Position numbers and translations under genes: made by a program
Assembly: GCA_020796225.1 (NCBI GenBank)
Contig: CM036765.1
Span: 3,928,228 to 3,992,227 of the forward strand
Direction of reading: 5' to 3'
DNA length: 64,000 nt
Source of the DNA: Arion vulgaris
Taxonomy: Eukaryota; Mollusca; Gastropoda; Stylommatophora; Arionidae
Notes under the pieces: model-generated
Seen by the model: the letters and a program-made list of their open reading frames with translations, nothing else
Told to the model about the DNA's origin: nothing
The model's database searches: none
Shown here: in pieces, positions 42,363-53,639 of the stretch
Numbering within the stretch: the first letter of the stretch is position 1
How the letters are laid out: each line of letters opens with the position of its first letter

Positions 42363-42504
42363 CTGTAGATAGATATTTAGTTTAGGCAACAGTTCGCATA
42401 TAAAAACAATATAAAAGATCGGTTATGACTACAACAGTGTACAACAAACGTATTCAAATAAATCTATCGACTAGTTGTGCACTTGTTTTTTTTTATATCT
42501 TCTA

Positions 42505-42600
42505 ATAAGAAATGAAATGCTATTGGAACAATAAGGAATGAAATGCTATTGGAACAATAAGGAATGAAATGCTATTGGAACAATAAGGAATGAAGTTAGC
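42505..42600. repeat. 26-bp tandem array (about 3.5 copies)
   Basis: The unit is 'gaaatgctattggaacaata' plus aggaat. Confidence 0.85.
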
Positions 42601-42689
42601 GCTCTAGCTAAAAGATATTTAATAACTATGGGAAAAAACTAAAAATGAAGAGACAAAAGAGAAGATCGAGAAGAGGAAGAAGAAGACAA

Positions 42690-43625
42690 GTAATAGAACA
42701 AGTACAAGTAATAGAACAAGTACAAGTAATAGAACAAGTATAAGTAATAGAACAAGTACAAGTAATAGAACAAGTATAAGTAATAGAACAAGTATAAGTA
42801 ATAGAACAAGTATAAGTAATAGAACAAGTACAAGTAATAGAACAAGTATAAGTAATAGAACAAGTACAAGTAGTAGAACAAGTATAAGTAATAGAACAAG
42901 TATAAGTAATAGAACAAGTATAAGTAATAGAACAAGTATAAGTAATAGAACAAGTATAAGTAATAGAACAAGTATAAGTAATAGAACAAGTATAAGTAGT
43001 AGAACAATATAAGTAATAGAACAAGTATAAGTATAGAACAAGTATAAGTATAGAACAAGTATAAGTATAGAACAAGTAAAGTATAGAACAAGTAACAATA
43101 AGTAATAGAACAAGTACAAGTAGTAGAACAAGTACAAGTAGTAGAACAAGTACAAGTATGAAAATAGTAGAACAAGTACATAGTACAAGTAGAACAAGTA
43201 CAAGTAGTAGAACAAGTACAAGTAGTAGAACAAGTATAAGTAATAGAACAAGTACAAGTAGTAGAACAAGTACAAGTAATAGAACAAGTACAAGTAGTAG
43301 AACAAGTTCAAGTAATAGAACAAGTATAAGTAATAGAACAAATACAAGTAATAGAACAAGTACAAGTAATAGAAGGAAAACAAGAAAAAATAGAAGTCAA
43401 ATAAAAAAGAAAAAGAAGACAACGCAAAAGAAAAAAGAAAAGAGTCGATAAAGGAAAAAATAATAAAAGCTGACAAAGAAGAAGACAAAAAATAAAAGGA
43501 AGAGGAAAAGAAGACAAGCAAGAAGAAAGGAAGAAATGAAAAAAAATAAAGGAAGGAAGAAGAAAACAATGAAGAATAAAAAAAGAAGATAAATACGAAG
43601 GAGAGGAAGGAAAATATAGAGAGGA
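42690..43625. repeat. 18-bp array (about 37 copies) and adjoining A/G-rich tract
   Basis: 42690-43375: the unit is 'aacaagtataagtaatag', with ac/at and gtag/ataa variants. 43376-43625 is purine-rich low-complexity DNA. Frames of about 340 codons on the minus strand are artefacts of composition. 43626-43935 has no clear feature. Confidence 0.9.
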
Positions 43626-43939
43626 AGACCGAAGAGCATGACTGGCCCATCTCACTTGGGTCTTCTATAACAGGGTGTTGACGATTGGGATCTTGGCTCT
43701 TATGAGTTAATATATCTTAACTATAATACTATTGTTGCTATGTTGCTATAGCTAACAGATCGTAACTATATCATTATTGCTATATTGCTATAGCTAAAGA
43801 TGAGTGATATTACCTGAATATGAGTTATGGTCGTTTTTTCGTAGCGACATCATCATGGCGAATCGAACCTGGTGGTTTTTGAAAGAAAACAGAATTTTTG
43901 AAATATTCATGTAGGAATAATAGCTGTGTGAACAATACG

Positions 43940-44914
43940 GCCACAGGGCGTCAGAGAGAGAGAGAAATACAATACGCGCCACATGGGGCGTCGAGGAAGA
44001 GAAATACAAACGCGCCACATGGGCGTCAGAGGAGAGAAAAAATACAATACGCGCCACATGGGGCGTCAGAGGAGAGAGAGAGAAATACAATACGCGCCAC
44101 ATGGGCGTCAGAGGAGAAGAAATACAATACGCGCCACATGGGCGTCAGAGGAGAGAGAGAGAAATACAATACGCGCCACATGGGCGTCAGAGGAGAGAGA
44201 GAGAAATACAATACGCGCCACATGGGCGTCAGAGGAGAGGAGAAATACAATACGCGCCACATGGGCGTCAGAGGAAGAGAGAATACAATAGCGCACAGGG
44301 GCGTCGAGAGAGAGAGAGAAATACAATACGCGCCACAGGGGCGTCAAAGGGGAGAGAGAGAAATACAATACGCGCCACAGGGCGTCAGAGGAGAGAGAGA
44401 AATACAATACGCGCCACAGGGGCGTCAGAGGAGAGAGAGAGAAATACAATACGCGCCACAGGGGCGTCAGAGAGAGAGAGAAATACAATACGCCCACAGG
44501 GGCGTCAGAGAAAAGAGAGAGAGAAAGATAGAGAAATACAATACGCACCACATTGGCATCAAATGAGAGAGAGAGAGATAAATACAATACGCCACAGGGG
44601 CGTCAGAGGAGAGAGAGAGAAAGATAGAGAAATACAATACACACCACAGGGGCGTCAGAGGAGAGAGAGAGAATACAATACGCGCCACAGGGGCGTCAGA
44701 GGAGAGAAATACAATACGCGCCAAAGGGCGCAAGGTGAGAGAGAGAGAGAATACAATACGCGTCACAGGCGCATCAGTGCTAAGAGAAGCGGAGGAAGAA
44801 TACAATACGCGTCACAGGGGCGTCAGTGCTAGAGAGAGAGAATACAATACGCGTCACATGATCATCAGAAAGAAAGAGAGAGAGAAAATAGGGCCACAGA
44901 TGGTCACAGGCTAG

Positions 44915-44978
<64 letters not shown>

Positions 44979-45000
44979 AAGAGAGAGAATACAATATGAC
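43940..45000. repeat. 40-48-bp array (about 19 copies) followed by (GA)n
   Basis: The unit contains 'gagagaaatacaatacgcgc' and 'cacatgggcgtcagag'. GC content is locally higher than the surroundings. 44880-45000 is a long GA microsatellite. Open frames rotate between copies and are not genes. Confidence 0.9.
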
Positions 45001-45039
45001 ATGTGTATAGAAGGAGGAAAAGAAATGTCTGAACTAAGA

Positions 45040-45440
45040 TTTGCTGCGGGTACAGTGATTTGCTGCGGGTACAGTGATTTGCTGCGGGTACAGTGTTATT
45101 ATGAGCATTGTAGAAAGAAATTGAGAATTTAATAATGGCAGGGAAAAAAGACAAGAAAATATATCTCTCTCAATGTGACTGATAAAACAAATATGACACA
45201 TGATAACTCCGTCAATAAAAAGAAAACAGAAAAAAGTGAATGGTTTTGAATATCTCGGTTTCACTGCTGATAAGACTTATACTGACATATTGATACTGAC
45301 AAATTTAAAAGTAACATGTCCTACAAACATTCAGACCAACGAAAAACCGCATGGAATTGAATTGATATGACAACATGGATCAGAATAATAAGGGCATGCA
45401 TATTCCCAGTGGTAACTTAGATGATGATTTCCAGCAGCCC
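45040..45440 (+). mobile_element. 19-bp triplet repeat and decayed LINE-F-like sequence
   Basis: 'gatttgctgcgggtacagt' is repeated three times at 45048-45095. 45235-45420 contains 'GFEYLGFTADKTYT'-like frame and 'ataagggcatgcatattccc', also seen at 26590. 45441-45595 is unassigned. Confidence 0.5.
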
Positions 45441-45599
45441 CCGGTAACAGAAGGCCGAATCGAAAATTCCGGAAATCGAAAATGCCTATTTGATGGAGGC
45501 TGATTGTTATTTGTGTTTGATAGAACACTTTAAGCTTTTTTGTAATTTTACTCAATTCTTGATTTAGTATGTTGTGTTGTTTTACAAATGAATGTCTTT

Positions 45600-46830
45600 T
45601 TATTGGTTATTGGTTATTGGTTATTGGTTATTGGTTATTGGTTATTGCTTATTGGTTATTGGTTATTGGTTACTAAACTGACGTCATTGCACTCAGGGCA
45701 GAACCCATAGTGCTCAGTCTCCCCCAACAGATATCGAAGAGTATGCATACTGATGGTTACTGTGGCTCGCTGATTAAACACACCCCTCACTCTGCCTCTC
45801 AGGCATCCAGTTCGACTTGAACAACGGGTAATTCCAAACTGCTTAAATCGCTTGATCGATTCAACATCGATTTTAGTGTCCTCATCCAACAGAGAGTCTC
45901 GAAGAGACCGAAGAATATCCCCCTTATCCATCTTCAACTCCCCAACAATCGATGCTGTTGATGCAAGCCTCTCCGCTCTCTCATTACCGTAAACACCCGC
46001 ATGCCCAGGACAGTATATCCACGTAAGCCGCTGGAGGTTAGAAACTTCTATAGACGACATCCACTCATACCGAAACCTGCCCTTCTGGATCTTGTGAAGC
46101 ATCGACTGAGAGTCAGATACAACAACTGCCCCAGTAAATGAAGTCCCAGAAATCCAATGGAGGGCAGCAGTAACGGCCTCAACCTCCATCCTCATACTGA
46201 AGTAGTTGTCCTGTATGCCCACTTCGCTCTGCAACAACCTACCATGTGCATTAGCCAAGAAACCCCAGCCGGATTTCTCACCACGTTGAACCGACCCATC
46301 GGTATATACAACAACATCATCATCCCTTGCATTATCTTCTATCAGCTGCTTAACTGCGAGATCAGCCTTCATGTTGCCCCAATCTCTACATTCTCTTCCA
46401 AGAGTAATGATAACGTTGAGATAGTTCATCATGCTTCCATCTGTTGGGATCCATTCTTCCCTTTTGGTAGAGTCGCAACCGTAGTCACCTGGCCAATCGT
46501 TCTCTCAGCCTGGGCCATCCACGACATGCCACGCTTGATTCTCGTGCCCTTAACATCATTAGTGTTCTTGTGAAGTGGATGTCTCTTATCCGAAGTAACC
46601 CGCATATATGCCTTGGTTTGGGCGATTGCATGACGGGAGCGTAGTGACAGAAGGCCAAGCATATATCTCATCTTCACAATGGGGTATCTCTAGTGCAGCC
46701 CAGAACTATACGCATACCTTCATTCTGAACCCGTTCGAGTCGTTCACATTGTGATCTTGATATCGTAATGTCTTTATCTAACAATACTGAAATGTGAGGT
46801 CACGGGACATGTGTGGTGGTTTTATTTCCT
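45600..46830 (-). mobile_element. LINE-I, best copy: thumb and RNase H with (TAACCAATAACCAA) tail
   Basis: Minus strand, 46440-46800: 'CERLERVQNEGMRIVLGCTR' and 'VKMRYMLGLLSLRSRHAIAQ'. After one frameshift near 46435, 258 codons follow (46432 to 45656): 'VVVYTDGSVQRGEKSGWGFL', 'MRMEVEAVTAALHWISGTSF', 'VVVSDSQSMLHKIQKGRFRY' and 'YCPGHAGVYGNERAERLAS'. Catalytic Asp, Glu, Asp and His are kept; the last Asp is Glu here ('ERAERL') but Asp in the copy at 53861. The end 'GFCPECNDVSLVTN' and the repeated TTATTGG tail on the plus strand mark the 3' end. Confidence 0.85.
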
Positions 46831-46964
46831 AGAATTGATAGCTGATGTCGCTGGTCTTATGTTATCGGAGGGCCACGGATCTGTCGTGCTTAAGTTGAGA
46901 ACATAAAATAAACCTTGGTAGTTGAAAATCTACAACACTAGGCCGGAAAGCCACTATCTCAACA

Positions 46965-47160
46965 CATATTATTAAAAGATTAAATTTCAAAACATTTCAA
47001 CGTCCTCAAAAATTACACCAGGGGTCACAGCCGGTGCTACGGAATGAGTGCACTGACGCTGATATCTTTATGTGTACGAAAAGATCGAAACACGCATTGT
47101 TACTCACTGAAGTGCAATGATGATGGTCCTGTCAATCCATCAATCATTTATTGGTACATT
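46965..47160 (+). mobile_element. SINE-A 3' fragment
   Basis: 'cacagccggtgctacggaat', 'gatcgaaacacgcattgtta' and 'ctcactgaagtgcaatgatg' match 60290-60410. 47161-47430 shows no clear feature. Confidence 0.65.
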
Positions 47161-47439
47161 AATCACTATTGGTTAAATTACATTTTGCTTGCATGGTACA
47201 TTAGTTACTATTGGCTAACATATAATGTGATTACATACTACGTGTATCGCTATTCGCTAAGCTGTACGTATCGATACCCTATCCGGTATCACGTTACAAA
47301 ATTGTGATATTGACACGGACAAGTATACGGCAATTATACACTAGCAAGGAAATATATTAATAATCAAATATGAAAACTAAAACTTCTTAAAGACACAGAA
47401 TGGGATATGGACCATTAATGACAACTTTAATGATGGTCA

Positions 47440-50400
47440 TAAAGCCACCTACAAGACCTGCATATCAAGAAGCATTGGCTCATAAAGAACATAATGTCCC
47501 AGGAGATGAAATATTTTGGCCACGTTAAACGGCAAAGTGGCTTGGAAAGAACAGTAATGGAAGGCTTGGTTCCTGGAGTACGAGGTAGCGGGCGACCAAG
47601 ATGATGGAAGGCTTGGTTCCTGGAGCACGAGGTAGCGGGCGACCAAGATGATGGAAGGCTTGGTTCCTGGAGTACGAGGTAGCGGGCGACCAAGATGATG
47701 GAAGGCTTGGTTCCTGGAGTACGAGGTAGCGGGCGACCAAGATGATGGAAGGCTTGGTTCCTGGAGTACGAGGTAGCGGGCGACCAAGATGATGGAAGGC
47801 TTGGTTCCTGGAGTACGAGGTAGCGGGCGACCAAGATGATGGAAGGCTTGGTTCCTGGAGTACGAGGTAGCGGGCGACCAAGATGATGGAAGGCTTGGTT
47901 CCTGGAGTACGAGGTAGCGGGCGACCAAGATGATGGAAGGCTTGGTTCCTGGAGTACGAGGTAGCGGGCGACCAAGATGATGGAAGGCTTGGTTCCTGGA
48001 GTACGAGGTAGCGGGCGACCAAGATGATGGAAGGCTTGGTTCCTGGAGTACGAGGTAGCGGGCGACCAAGATGATGGAAGGCTTGGTTCCTGGAGTACGA
48101 GGTAGCGGGCGACCAAGATGATGGAAGGCTTGGTTCCTGGAGTACGAGGTAGCGGGCGACCAAGATGATGGAAGGCTTGGTTCCTGGAGTACGAGGTAGC
48201 GGGCGACCAAGATGATGGAAGGCTTGGTTCCTGGAGTACGAGGTAGCGGGCGACCAAGATGATGGAAGGCTTGGTTCCTGGAGTACGAGGTAGCGGGCGA
48301 CCAAGATGATGGAAGGCTTGGTTCCTGGAGTACGAGGTAGCGGGCGACCAAGATGATGGAAGGCTTGGTTCCTGGAGTACGAGGTAGCGGGCGACCAAGA
48401 TGATGGAAGGTTTGGTTCCTGGAGTACGAGGTAGCGGGCGACCAAGATGATGGAATGCTTGGTTCCTGGAGTACGAGGTAGCGGGCGACCAAGATGATGG
48501 AAGGCTTGGTTCCTGGAGTACGAGGTAGCGGGCGACCAAGATGATGGAAGGCTTGGTTCCTGGAGTACGAGGTAGCGGGCGACCAAGATGATGGAAGGCT
48601 TGGTTCCTGGAGTACGAGGTAGCGGGCGACCAAGATGATGGAAGGCTTGGTTCCTGGAGTACGAGGTAGCGGGCGACCAAGATGATGGAAGGCTTGGTTC
48701 CTGGAGTACGAGGTAGCGGGCGACCAAGATGATGGAAGGCTTGGTTCCTGGAGTACGAGGTAGCGGGCGACCAAGATGATGGAAGGCTTGGTTCCTGGAG
48801 TAAGAGGTAGCGGGCGACCAAGATGATGGAAGGCTTGGTTCCTGGAGTACGAGGTAGCGGGCGACCAAGATGATGGAAGGCTTGGTTCCTGGAGTACGAG
48901 GTAGCGGGCGACCAAGATGATGGAAGGCTTGGTTCCTGGAGTACGAGGTAGCGGGCGACCAAGATGATGGAAGGCTTGGTTCCTGGAGTACGAGGTAGCG
49001 GGCGACCAAGATGATGGAAGGCTTGGTTCCTGGAGTACGAGGTAGCGGGCGACCAAGATGATGGAAGGCTTGGTTCCTGGAGTACGAGGTAGCGGGCGAC
49101 CAAGATGATGGAAGGCTTGGTTCCTGGAGTACGAGGTAGCGGGCGACCAAGATGATGGAAGGCTTGGTTCCTGGAGTAGGAGGTAGCGGGCGACCAAGAT
49201 GATGGAATGCTTGGTTCCTGGAGTACGAGGTAGCGGGCGACCAAGATGATGGAAGGCTTGGTTCCTGGAGTACGAGGTAGCGGGCGACCAAGATGATGGA
49301 AGGCTTGGTTCCTGGAGTACGAGGTAGCGGGCGACCAAGATGATGGAAGGCTTGGTTCCTGGAGTACGAGGTAGCGGGCGACCAAGATGATGGAAGGCTT
49401 GGTTCCTGGAGTACGAGGTAGCGGGCGACCAAGATGATGGAAGGCTTGGTTCCTGGAGTACGAGGTAGCGGGCGACCAAGATGATGGAAGGCTTGGTTCC
49501 TGGAGTAAGAGGTAGCGGGCGACCAAGATGATGGAAGGCTTGGTTCCTGGAGTACGAGGTAGCGGGCGACCAAGATGATGGAAGGCTTGGTTCCTGGAGT
49601 ACGAGGTAGCGGGCGACCAAGATGATGGAAGGCTTGGTTCCTGGAGTACGAGGTAGCGGGCGACCAAGATGATGGAAGGCTTGGTTCCTGGAGTACGAGG
49701 TAGCGGGCGACCAAGATGATGGAAGGCTTGGTTCCTGGAGTACGAGGTAGCGGGCGACCAAGATGATGGAAGGCTTGGTTCCTGAGTACGAGTAGCGGGC
49801 GACCAAGATGATGGAAGGCTTGGTTCCTGGAGTACGAGGTAGCGGGCGACCAAGATGATGGAAGGCTTGGTTCCTGGAGTAGGAGGTAGCGGGCGACCAA
49901 GATGATGGAATGCTTGGTTCCTGGAGTACGAGGTAGCGGGCGACCAAGATGATGGAATGCTTGGTTCCTGGAGTACGAGGTAGCGGGCGACCAAGATGAT
50001 GGAAGGCTTGGTTCCTGGAGTACGAGGTAGCGGGCGACCAAGATGATGGAAGGCTTGGTTCCTGGAGTACGAGGTAGCGGGCGACCAAGATGATGGAAGG
50101 CTTGGTTCCTGGAGTACGAGGTAGCGGGCGACCAAGATGATGGAAGGCTTGGTTCCTGGAGTACGAGGTAGCGGGCGACCAAGATGATGGAAGGTTTGGT
50201 TCCTGGAGTACGAGGTAGCGGGCGACCAAGATGATGGAATGCTTGGTTCCTGGAGTACGAGGTAGCGGGCGACCAAGATGATGGAAGGCTTGGTTCCTGG
50301 AGTACGAGGTAGCGGGCGACCAAGATGATGGAAGGCTTGGTTCCTGGAGTACGAGGTAGCGGGCGACCAAGATGATGGAAGGCTTGGTTCCTGGAGTACG

Positions 50401-51925
50401 AGGTAGCGGGCGACCAAGATGATGGAAGGCTTGGTTCCTGGAGTACGAGGTAGCGGGCGACCAAGATGATGGAAGGCTTGGTTCCTGGAGTACGAGGTAG
50501 CGGGCGACCAAGATGATGGAAGGCTTGGTTCCTGGAGTACGAGGTAGCGGGCGACCAAGATGATGGAAGGCTTGGTTCCTGGAGTACGAGGTAGCGGGCG
50601 ACCAAGATGATGGAAGGCTTGGTTCCTGGAGTACGAGGTAGCGGGCGACCAAGATGATGGAAGGCTTGGTTCCTGGAGTACGAGGTAGCGGGCGACCAAG
50701 ATGATGGAAGGCTTGGTTCCTGGAGTAGGAGGTAGCGGGCGACCAAGATGATGGAATGCTTGGTTCCTGGAGTACGAGGTAGCGGGCGACCAAGATGATG
50801 GAAGGCTTGGTTCCTGGAGTACGAGGTAGCGGGCGACCAAGATGATGGAAGGCTTGGTTCCTGGAGTACGAGGTAGCGGGCGACCAAGATGATGGAAGGC
50901 TTGGTTCCTGGAGTACGAGGTAGCGGGCGACCAAGATGATGGAAGGCTTGGTTCCTGGAGTACGAGGTAGCGGGCGACCAAGATGATGGAAGGCTTGGTT
51001 CCTGGAGTACGAGGTAGCGGGCGACCAAGATGATGGAAGGCTTGGTTCCTGGAGTACGAGGTAGCGGGCGACCAAGATGATGGAAGGCTTGGTTCCTGGA
51101 GTACGAGGTAGCGGGCGACCAAGATGATGGAAGCTTGGTTCCTGGAGATGAGGTAGCGGGCGACCAAGATGATGGAAGGCTTGGTTCCTGGAGTACGAGG
51201 TAGCGGGCGACCAAGATGATGGAAGGCTTGGTTCCTGGAGTACGAGGTAGCGGGCGACCAAGATGATGGAATGCTTGGTTCCTGGAGTACGAGGTAGCGG
51301 GCGACCAAGATGATGGAAGGCTTGGTTCCTGGAGTACGAGGTAGCGGGCGACCAAGATGATGGAAGGCTTGGTTCCTGGAGTACGAGGTAGCGGGCGACC
51401 AAGATGATGGAAGGCTTGGTTCCTGGAGTACGAGGTAGCGGGCGACCAAGATGATGGAAGGCTTGGTTCCTGGAGTACGAGGTAGCGGGCGACCAAGATG
51501 ATGGAAGGCTTGGTTCCTGGAGTACGAGGTAGCGGGCGACCAAGATGATGGAAGGCTTGGTTCCTGGAGTACGAGGTAGCGGGCGACCAAGATGATGGAA
51601 GGCTTGGTTCCTGGAGTACGAGGTAGCGGGCGACCAAGATGATGGAAGGCTTGGTTCCTGGAGTACGAGGTGTGGGCGACCAAGATGATGGAAGGCTTGG
51701 TTCCTGGAGTACGAGGTAGCGGGCGACCAAGATGATGGAAGGCTTGGTTCCTGGAGTACGAGGTAGCGGGCGACCAAGATGATGGAAGGCTTGGCAGCAG
51801 AACATCAAAGAAACCTTGAACAAGACGATGGAAGAGATTTGAGAACTTGCTAGATACAGGGAGTTTATTTCAGGCGAGCTGTGATGAAAACGACGTTTCG
51901 TGAGGGACATGCTGCTACGTGAAGA
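47440..51925 (+). mobile_element. LINE-F 3' region carrying the giant 47-bp satellite
   Basis: Left flank 47440-47560 ('caagacctgcatatcaagaa', 'gatgaaatattttggccacg', 'gcttggaaagaacagtaatg') and right flank 51795-51925 ('gcagcagaacatcaaagaaa', 'gctgtgatgaaaacgacgtt', 'gagggacatgctgctac') are continuous in the single-copy LINE-F at 26150-26430. In frame they encode 'MKYFGHVKRQSGLERTVMEG'-like and 'WQQNIKETLNKTMEEI'-like sequence. The satellite expanded the 'LVPGVRGSGRPR' part. Confidence 0.8.
47560..51795. repeat. 47-bp satellite array (about 90 copies, 4.2 kb)
   Basis: The unit contains 'ggaaggcttggttcctggag' and 'tacgaggtagcgggcgacca'. Copies are nearly identical. Because 47 is not a multiple of 3, three rotating frames stay open and produce 1,400-1,500-codon frames on the minus strand ('GRPLPRTPGTKPSIILVARY'). 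These are not genes. Marker variants (taagagg at 48801 and 49506; taggagg at 49177, 49880 and 50726) show multi-unit duplications. Confidence 0.95.
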
Positions 51926-51929
51926 ATGG

Positions 51930-53570
51930 TGACGTTGTGCTCTACACAAATGGAAAGGTAGTTCGACACGAGATGTCCGCGTGGGCATTCCCTGCATGCG
52001 CATACTGCATAAAGATCAAGGAAGCCAGTAGTACATTTAGTATGACAACAAGTAGCATGACAATGGAAGTACTGGCGGTTACTAAGACACTCCCTAGAGA
52101 ACAGTATTACGATCCAGTCATCAACATTAAACACCAGCGTCTCCAGTCAACGGACAACTTTGCTTATCTTGGCAGCCTCCTATCCAGATCGGCAAACATA
52201 GATTCTGAGGTCCACAATAGGATATCCAAAGCCAGTACTGCGTTCGGGAAAGGGTTTCGTGTCACGTGTGGGAACGGAAGGGATAAGCATAGTCACAAAG
52301 CTGAAAGTTTACCAGGCCATAGTGCTAACAACGCTGCTGTACGCAAGCGAGACATGGACAGTGTATAGCAGACACGCAAGAAAATTAAACCATTTCACAC
52401 AAGCTGTCTACGCAGAATACTAAAAATAAACTGGCAGGACAAAATTCCAGACAGCGAAGTCCTCACAAGAGCAAAGATCCCAAGCGTCAACACCCTGTTG
52501 CAGAAGGCCCAACTGAGATGGGTCGGTCACGTTGCTCGAATGCCTGATAAACGCATCCCAAAACAGTTGATGTATGGCGAGCTTGAAGGGGGCAGACGTT
52601 TAGCAGGTGGAAAGAAAAAAGCTTAAAGACACTCTTAAAGTGTCTCTGAAATGCTTCGATATAGACAATACGTGCTGGGAATCCCTTGCGCAAGATCGCC
52701 AAATGTGGCGCTGTACCAACAAAAGAGGAACCCGAATAGCTGAGAATCATCGTATTGTTGAGTCACAGAGAAAACGAGCAGCGCGAAAAGACAGAGCACA
52801 CAACACGCACATGTCTAACCTTGATCATGTATGCCCCACCTGTGGTCGGGGATTCTGTTCTAGGATTGGACTCTACAGTCACCTCCGCACACACCAGAGA
52901 GGTGCAACAGTACACGTCTGAGATTGTTGTCATCATCGCTTGCGATGGACGGCTATTATTACTCTGGCTGAAGTCACAAAACTACACTCATGCGTGCATT
53001 CTGAGTGATCCATTGAGAATAATCCGAAAAGTGGAGGCTGGTTTGGTACGCAGGCAATAGACTGAATCACAAGCGTCAAGAATGTGAAGAATTATATTCA
53101 TCTTCGTTCCAGGGCACATGAGTGTTGAGGGCAATGAGAGAGCAGACAGACTGTCTGACTCTGCCACCATATCAGGGTTCAGTCATTTGATAGAGCTGAA
53201 ATTCTGAACTTCCTCATAGAGTGTTGCCGCAAAGACAATTTTCATCTAAACCAATCCACGTCAGCTGCTAGATTGCACAACTTGAGTGCTGTCGTCAGGA
53301 AAGAATATCACAACAGGTGTATGAATATGCTCATCAATCAACATGGAACTGGTACGGTTAGTCGCTGGACGCTGTTGGAGATATTGCGAAGGAGATCGGA
53401 GCATATATGGACATGTCCTGAGTGCATTGAAGATATTCTCAACTTAAATGGAGTATGGAATGCACTGGAGTATCTCCGTAGCTTAATGAATTTAAAAACC
53501 GGTTTTTATAATACCATTAGTATATTTTGGAGTCAAAACTGCACTGAGATTGGCACCAGAGGGTAAACGA
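51930..53570 (+). mobile_element. LINE-J copy split by LINE-H
   Basis: 51930-52090 begins an RNase H domain ('[20 protein letters not shown]', '[16 protein letters not shown]'), with the first catalytic Asp changed to Asn. After the interruption, 52925-53570 continues 'CILSDPLRIIRKVEAGLVRR', 'FVPGHMSVEGNERADRLSDS', 'NMLINQHGTGTVSRWTLLEI' and 'HIWTCPECIEDI'. Confidence 0.75.
52091..52924 (+). mobile_element. LINE-H fragment nested in LINE-J
   Basis: Plus strand with two frameshifts: '[20 protein letters not shown]', 'CLRRILKINWQDKIPDSEVL', 'LLQKAQLRWVGHVARMPDKR', 'LKVSLKCFDIDNTCWESLAQ', 'AARKDRAHNTHMSN' and a C2H2 finger 'VCPTCGRGFCSRIGLYSHLR' with 'TH'. The exact insertion borders are uncertain by tens of bases. 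Confidence 0.75.
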
Positions 53571-53639
53571 AAACATGGAATTGTAGCTCGTTTATTCATT
53601 TTACCTAACTATGTCTTATACATGTCTTTATCCATATCT

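Noticed and set aside
42619..43655. 343-codon hydrophobic minus-strand frame
   Set aside because: 18-bp (AACAAGTATAAGTAATAG) array followed by a purine-rich tract. Composition artefact.
43898..44832. Arg-rich plus-strand frames of 222-243 codons
   Set aside because: 40-48-bp array with GA tracts. Frames shift from copy to copy.
45601..45670. Telomere-like TTATTGG repeats
   Set aside because: They are the 3' tail of LINE-I, present at the end of several copies.
47427..52003. Three minus-strand reading frames of 1,418-1,492 codons
   Set aside because: They are the three rotations of a 47-bp satellite. All frames are open because the unit lacks stops, and their ends are just the flanking LINE-F.
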